Source: an uncultured Clostridia bacterium
Lineage (GTDB): Bacteria; Bacillota; Clostridia; Oscillospirales; CAG-272
DNA length: 6,951 nt
Direction: 5' to 3'
Assembly: GCA_947627815.1 (NCBI GenBank)
Contig: CANQXN010000092.1
Location: 1 to 6,951 of the forward strand
Below, in pieces: positions 5,739 through 6,951 of the stretch. The position numbers and the translations under genes were made by a program. The notes beneath the pieces were generated by a model. It saw only the letters and a list, made by a program, of their open reading frames with translations, did not search any database and was not told where the DNA came from. Numbering within the stretch: position 1 is the stretch's first letter; each line of letters opens with the position of its first letter.

Positions 5739-6722
5739 TCAGGCTTTCGTGTCCTCCGGCGTTTTGGGCGTGTCGTTGAAGGGAACGAGATCCTCTTCCC
5801 CCATGCCGAGGGAATCCAAAATCCGTTTTTCCATTTCCGCCCCCGAATTGTACCCCATTTTCTTCTGCCGGTGATTCATGGCGGCGATTTCCACAATGAC
5901 TGCCAAGTTGCGCCCCGGTTTGACCGGCACGGTATATTTGGGGATGCGCAGTCCCATGATCTCGGTATAGACCATCTCGCTGCCGAAGCGATCATAGACC
6001 TTTTCGGGATCCCAGGTTTCGAGTTCCAGCACAAGATCGATCTTTTCGCTGGCCTTGATGGCGCCCATACCGAAGAGCCGGCGGATATCCACGATGCCGA
6101 TGCCGCGAAGCTCCACATAATGCCGGATGAGTTCGGGCGCCGATCCGACCAGCGTTTTATCCGACACCCGCTTGATCTCGACGGCGTCGTCGGCGATGAG
6201 GCGGTGTCCCCGTTTGACAAGTTCAATGGCGGTTTCGCTTTTCCCGATGCCGGAGTCGCCGAGCAAGAGAACGCCTTCGCCGTATACCTCCACAAAAACG
6301 CCGTGCCGGGTGATGCGGGGGGCAAGCCGCGTGGAAAGCGAAAGAATCAAGGCCGACATAAAGGCCGAGGTGGGCTGCGCGGTGCGCAAAATCGGCACGC
6401 GGTAGGCGGCGGCGGCTTTCAGGGTGTCTTCCGAAACCGGAAGCGAGGTCGTGTAAATCACCGCCACCGGCTGTTTGGAAAGAAACTCCCGGATCCGCGC
6501 CGCGCGGGTCGTTTCGTCGAGGCTGGCAAGATAGAGGTGTTCCACCTTACCGATGATCTCGATTCGCGGCGGCTCAAAATGATCAAAAAAGCCGGCCAGC
6601 GGCAGACCGGGGCGGTTCACATCCTTGCAGGAGACAAACACATCGCCCTCCGGCCGATACAGGGTTTCCAACGAAAATTCATCGATCAGTTCCTCCAGCG
6701 CCACGCTGTAAACTTTTGCCAT
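5739..6722 (-). CDS. hprK: HPr kinase/phosphorylase
   Basis: This bifunctional enzyme phosphorylates Ser46 of the phosphotransferase protein HPr and also removes that phosphate, linking sugar supply to CcpA-mediated catabolite control in Firmicutes. The product is 327 aa, close to the usual 310-330. An N-terminal domain occupies about 1-130. The kinase domain begins with HGVFVEVYGEGV (H140), then the Walker A GDSGIGKSE (155-163, K161), HRLIADDAVE with D178 and D179, the HprK signature VELRGIGIVDIRRLFGMGAI (203-222), R245 in YDRFGSE, and the C-terminal PVKPGRNLAVIVEIAAMNHR region (about 266-285). These match the family's catalytic and hexamer-interface residues. The start ATG 6722 has GAGGA 7 nt upstream; an in-frame upstream extension to 6803 crosses the promoter and is rejected. 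The C-terminal tail after about 313 is short, polar and acidic. It is transcribed alone; ptsH is not in the window. Confidence 0.97.
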   Translation of the reverse strand: MAKVYSVALEELIDEFSLETLYRPEGDVFVSCKDVNRPGLPLAGFFDHFEPPRIEIIGKVEHLYLASLDETTRAARIREFLSKQPVAVIYTTSLPVSEDTLKAAAAYRVPILRTAQPTSAFMSALILSLSTRLAPRITRHGVFVEVYGEGVLLLGDSGIGKSETAIELVKRGHRLIADDAVEIKRVSDKTLVGSAPELIRHYVELRGIGIVDIRRLFGMGAIKASEKIDLVLELETWDPEKVYDRFGSEMVYTEIMGLRIPKYTVPVKPGRNLAVIVEIAAMNHRQKKMGYNSGAEMEKRILDSLGMGEEDLVPFNDTPKTPEDTKA

Positions 6723-6774
6723 GGAACAGTCCTCGCTTTCTTTCTGCGCGCCACAGGGACGCTTTTCTTTTTTA

Positions 6775-6803
6775 ATGATACTATGCCCGGGGCGGTTTGT
6801 CAA
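6775..6803 (-). promoter_or_regulatory. Sigma-A promoter of hprK
   Basis: On the minus strand a perfect TTGACA (6803-6798) is followed after exactly 17 nt by TATCAT (6780-6775), a 5/6 match. The start would be near 6768, giving a leader of about 45 nt before ATG 6722 with its GAGGA ribosome site. Confidence 0.8.
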
Positions 6804-6808
6804 TAAAA

Positions 6809-6820
6809 AAAACCGGTTTT
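6809..6820. promoter_or_regulatory. 12-bp palindrome just upstream of the hprK promoter
   Basis: AAAACCGGTTTT is a perfect palindrome ending 5 bp upstream of the hprK -35 box. Its position suits an activator or repressor site, or a divergent-control element shared with the rightward promoters further on. It is not a CcpA cre site by sequence. A chance palindrome in A/T- and C/G-run DNA is possible. Confidence 0.3.
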
Positions 6821-6880
6821 CCCGGCAAGAAGCCTCGAAAAAAACAAAAAAATATTTCCCGGGGGCAAAAAAATTGTATG

Positions 6881-6935
6881 TGATAAAATGATATGACCCA
6901 AAAAGAGAGAAGATCCACCTTGGGTATGGTATAAT
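6881..6935 (+). promoter_or_regulatory. Rightward extended -10 promoter(s) for a gene beyond the window
   Basis: TGGTATAAT at 6927-6935 is a perfect extended -10 element (TGn plus TATAAT). A second, TGATAAAAT, lies at 6881-6889. Neither has a good -35 at the right distance, which extended -10 promoters tolerate. An inverted repeat ACCCAA (6896-6901) / TTGGGT (6920-6925) lies just upstream of the second -10 and could be an operator. No start codon with a ribosome site is seen before the window ends. Confidence 0.55.
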
Positions 6936-6951
6936 TAAGCTACCAACAAAA

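Noticed and set aside
5871..6806. 311-codon plus-strand frame opposite hprK
   Set aside because: Its His/Gly/Asp-rich composition is typical of an antisense shadow of a GC-rich gene; hprK on the minus strand has every family motif.

Overview
The window looks like ordinary chromosome from a Gram-positive (Firmicutes/Clostridia-type) bacterium with GC-rich genes and AT-rich intergenic DNA. The supporting signs are the HPr kinase/phosphorylase gene, strong GGAGG-type ribosome binding sites, near-consensus sigma-A promoters, clear intrinsic terminators and a TTG start. A clostridial, perhaps Oscillospirales-like, origin is an inference; no marker gene fixes it.

Left edge (1-335): no protein gene is visible. 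Two divergent promoters, each with perfect TTGACA and TATAAT hexamers, lie back to back. The leftward one transcribes a segment containing a boxA-like sequence (TCCTTGAAAATTGAACAA on the minus strand) of the kind found in rRNA operon leaders and spacers, so an rRNA operon may begin just outside the window. The rightward one drives dxs through an AT-rich leader of about 120 nt.

336-2260: dxs, the first enzyme of the non-mevalonate isoprenoid pathway, monocistronic with its own promoter and a strong terminator. 2303-4621: a two-gene operon for an ABC exporter of the NatA/NatB type. Its genes overlap by 4 bases, its promoter carries a perfect palindrome between the -35 and -10 boxes, and a shared bidirectional terminator follows.

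4631-4972 (minus): a small cysteine-rich protein of the uncharacterised RNHCP family, convergent with the exporter. 5170-5673 (plus): a secreted or membrane-anchored low-complexity protein with a signal peptide, an Asp/Gly-rich stretch, a Pro-Glu-Ser-Thr stalk and a C-terminal membrane anchor. The two are divergent across about 200 bp. 5739-6722 (minus): hprK, the carbon-catabolite-control kinase/phosphorylase acting on HPr Ser46, with a near-consensus promoter. At 6881-6935 extended -10 elements point rightward to a gene outside the window.

The genes form separate transcription units (isoprenoid synthesis, export, envelope, carbon regulation) rather than one pathway. I see no mobile element, CRISPR array, toxin-antitoxin pair, defence cassette or biosynthetic cluster. 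The least explained items are the RNHCP protein, the low-complexity surface protein and the palindromic promoter regions; I do not find convincing evidence of a new multi-gene system.
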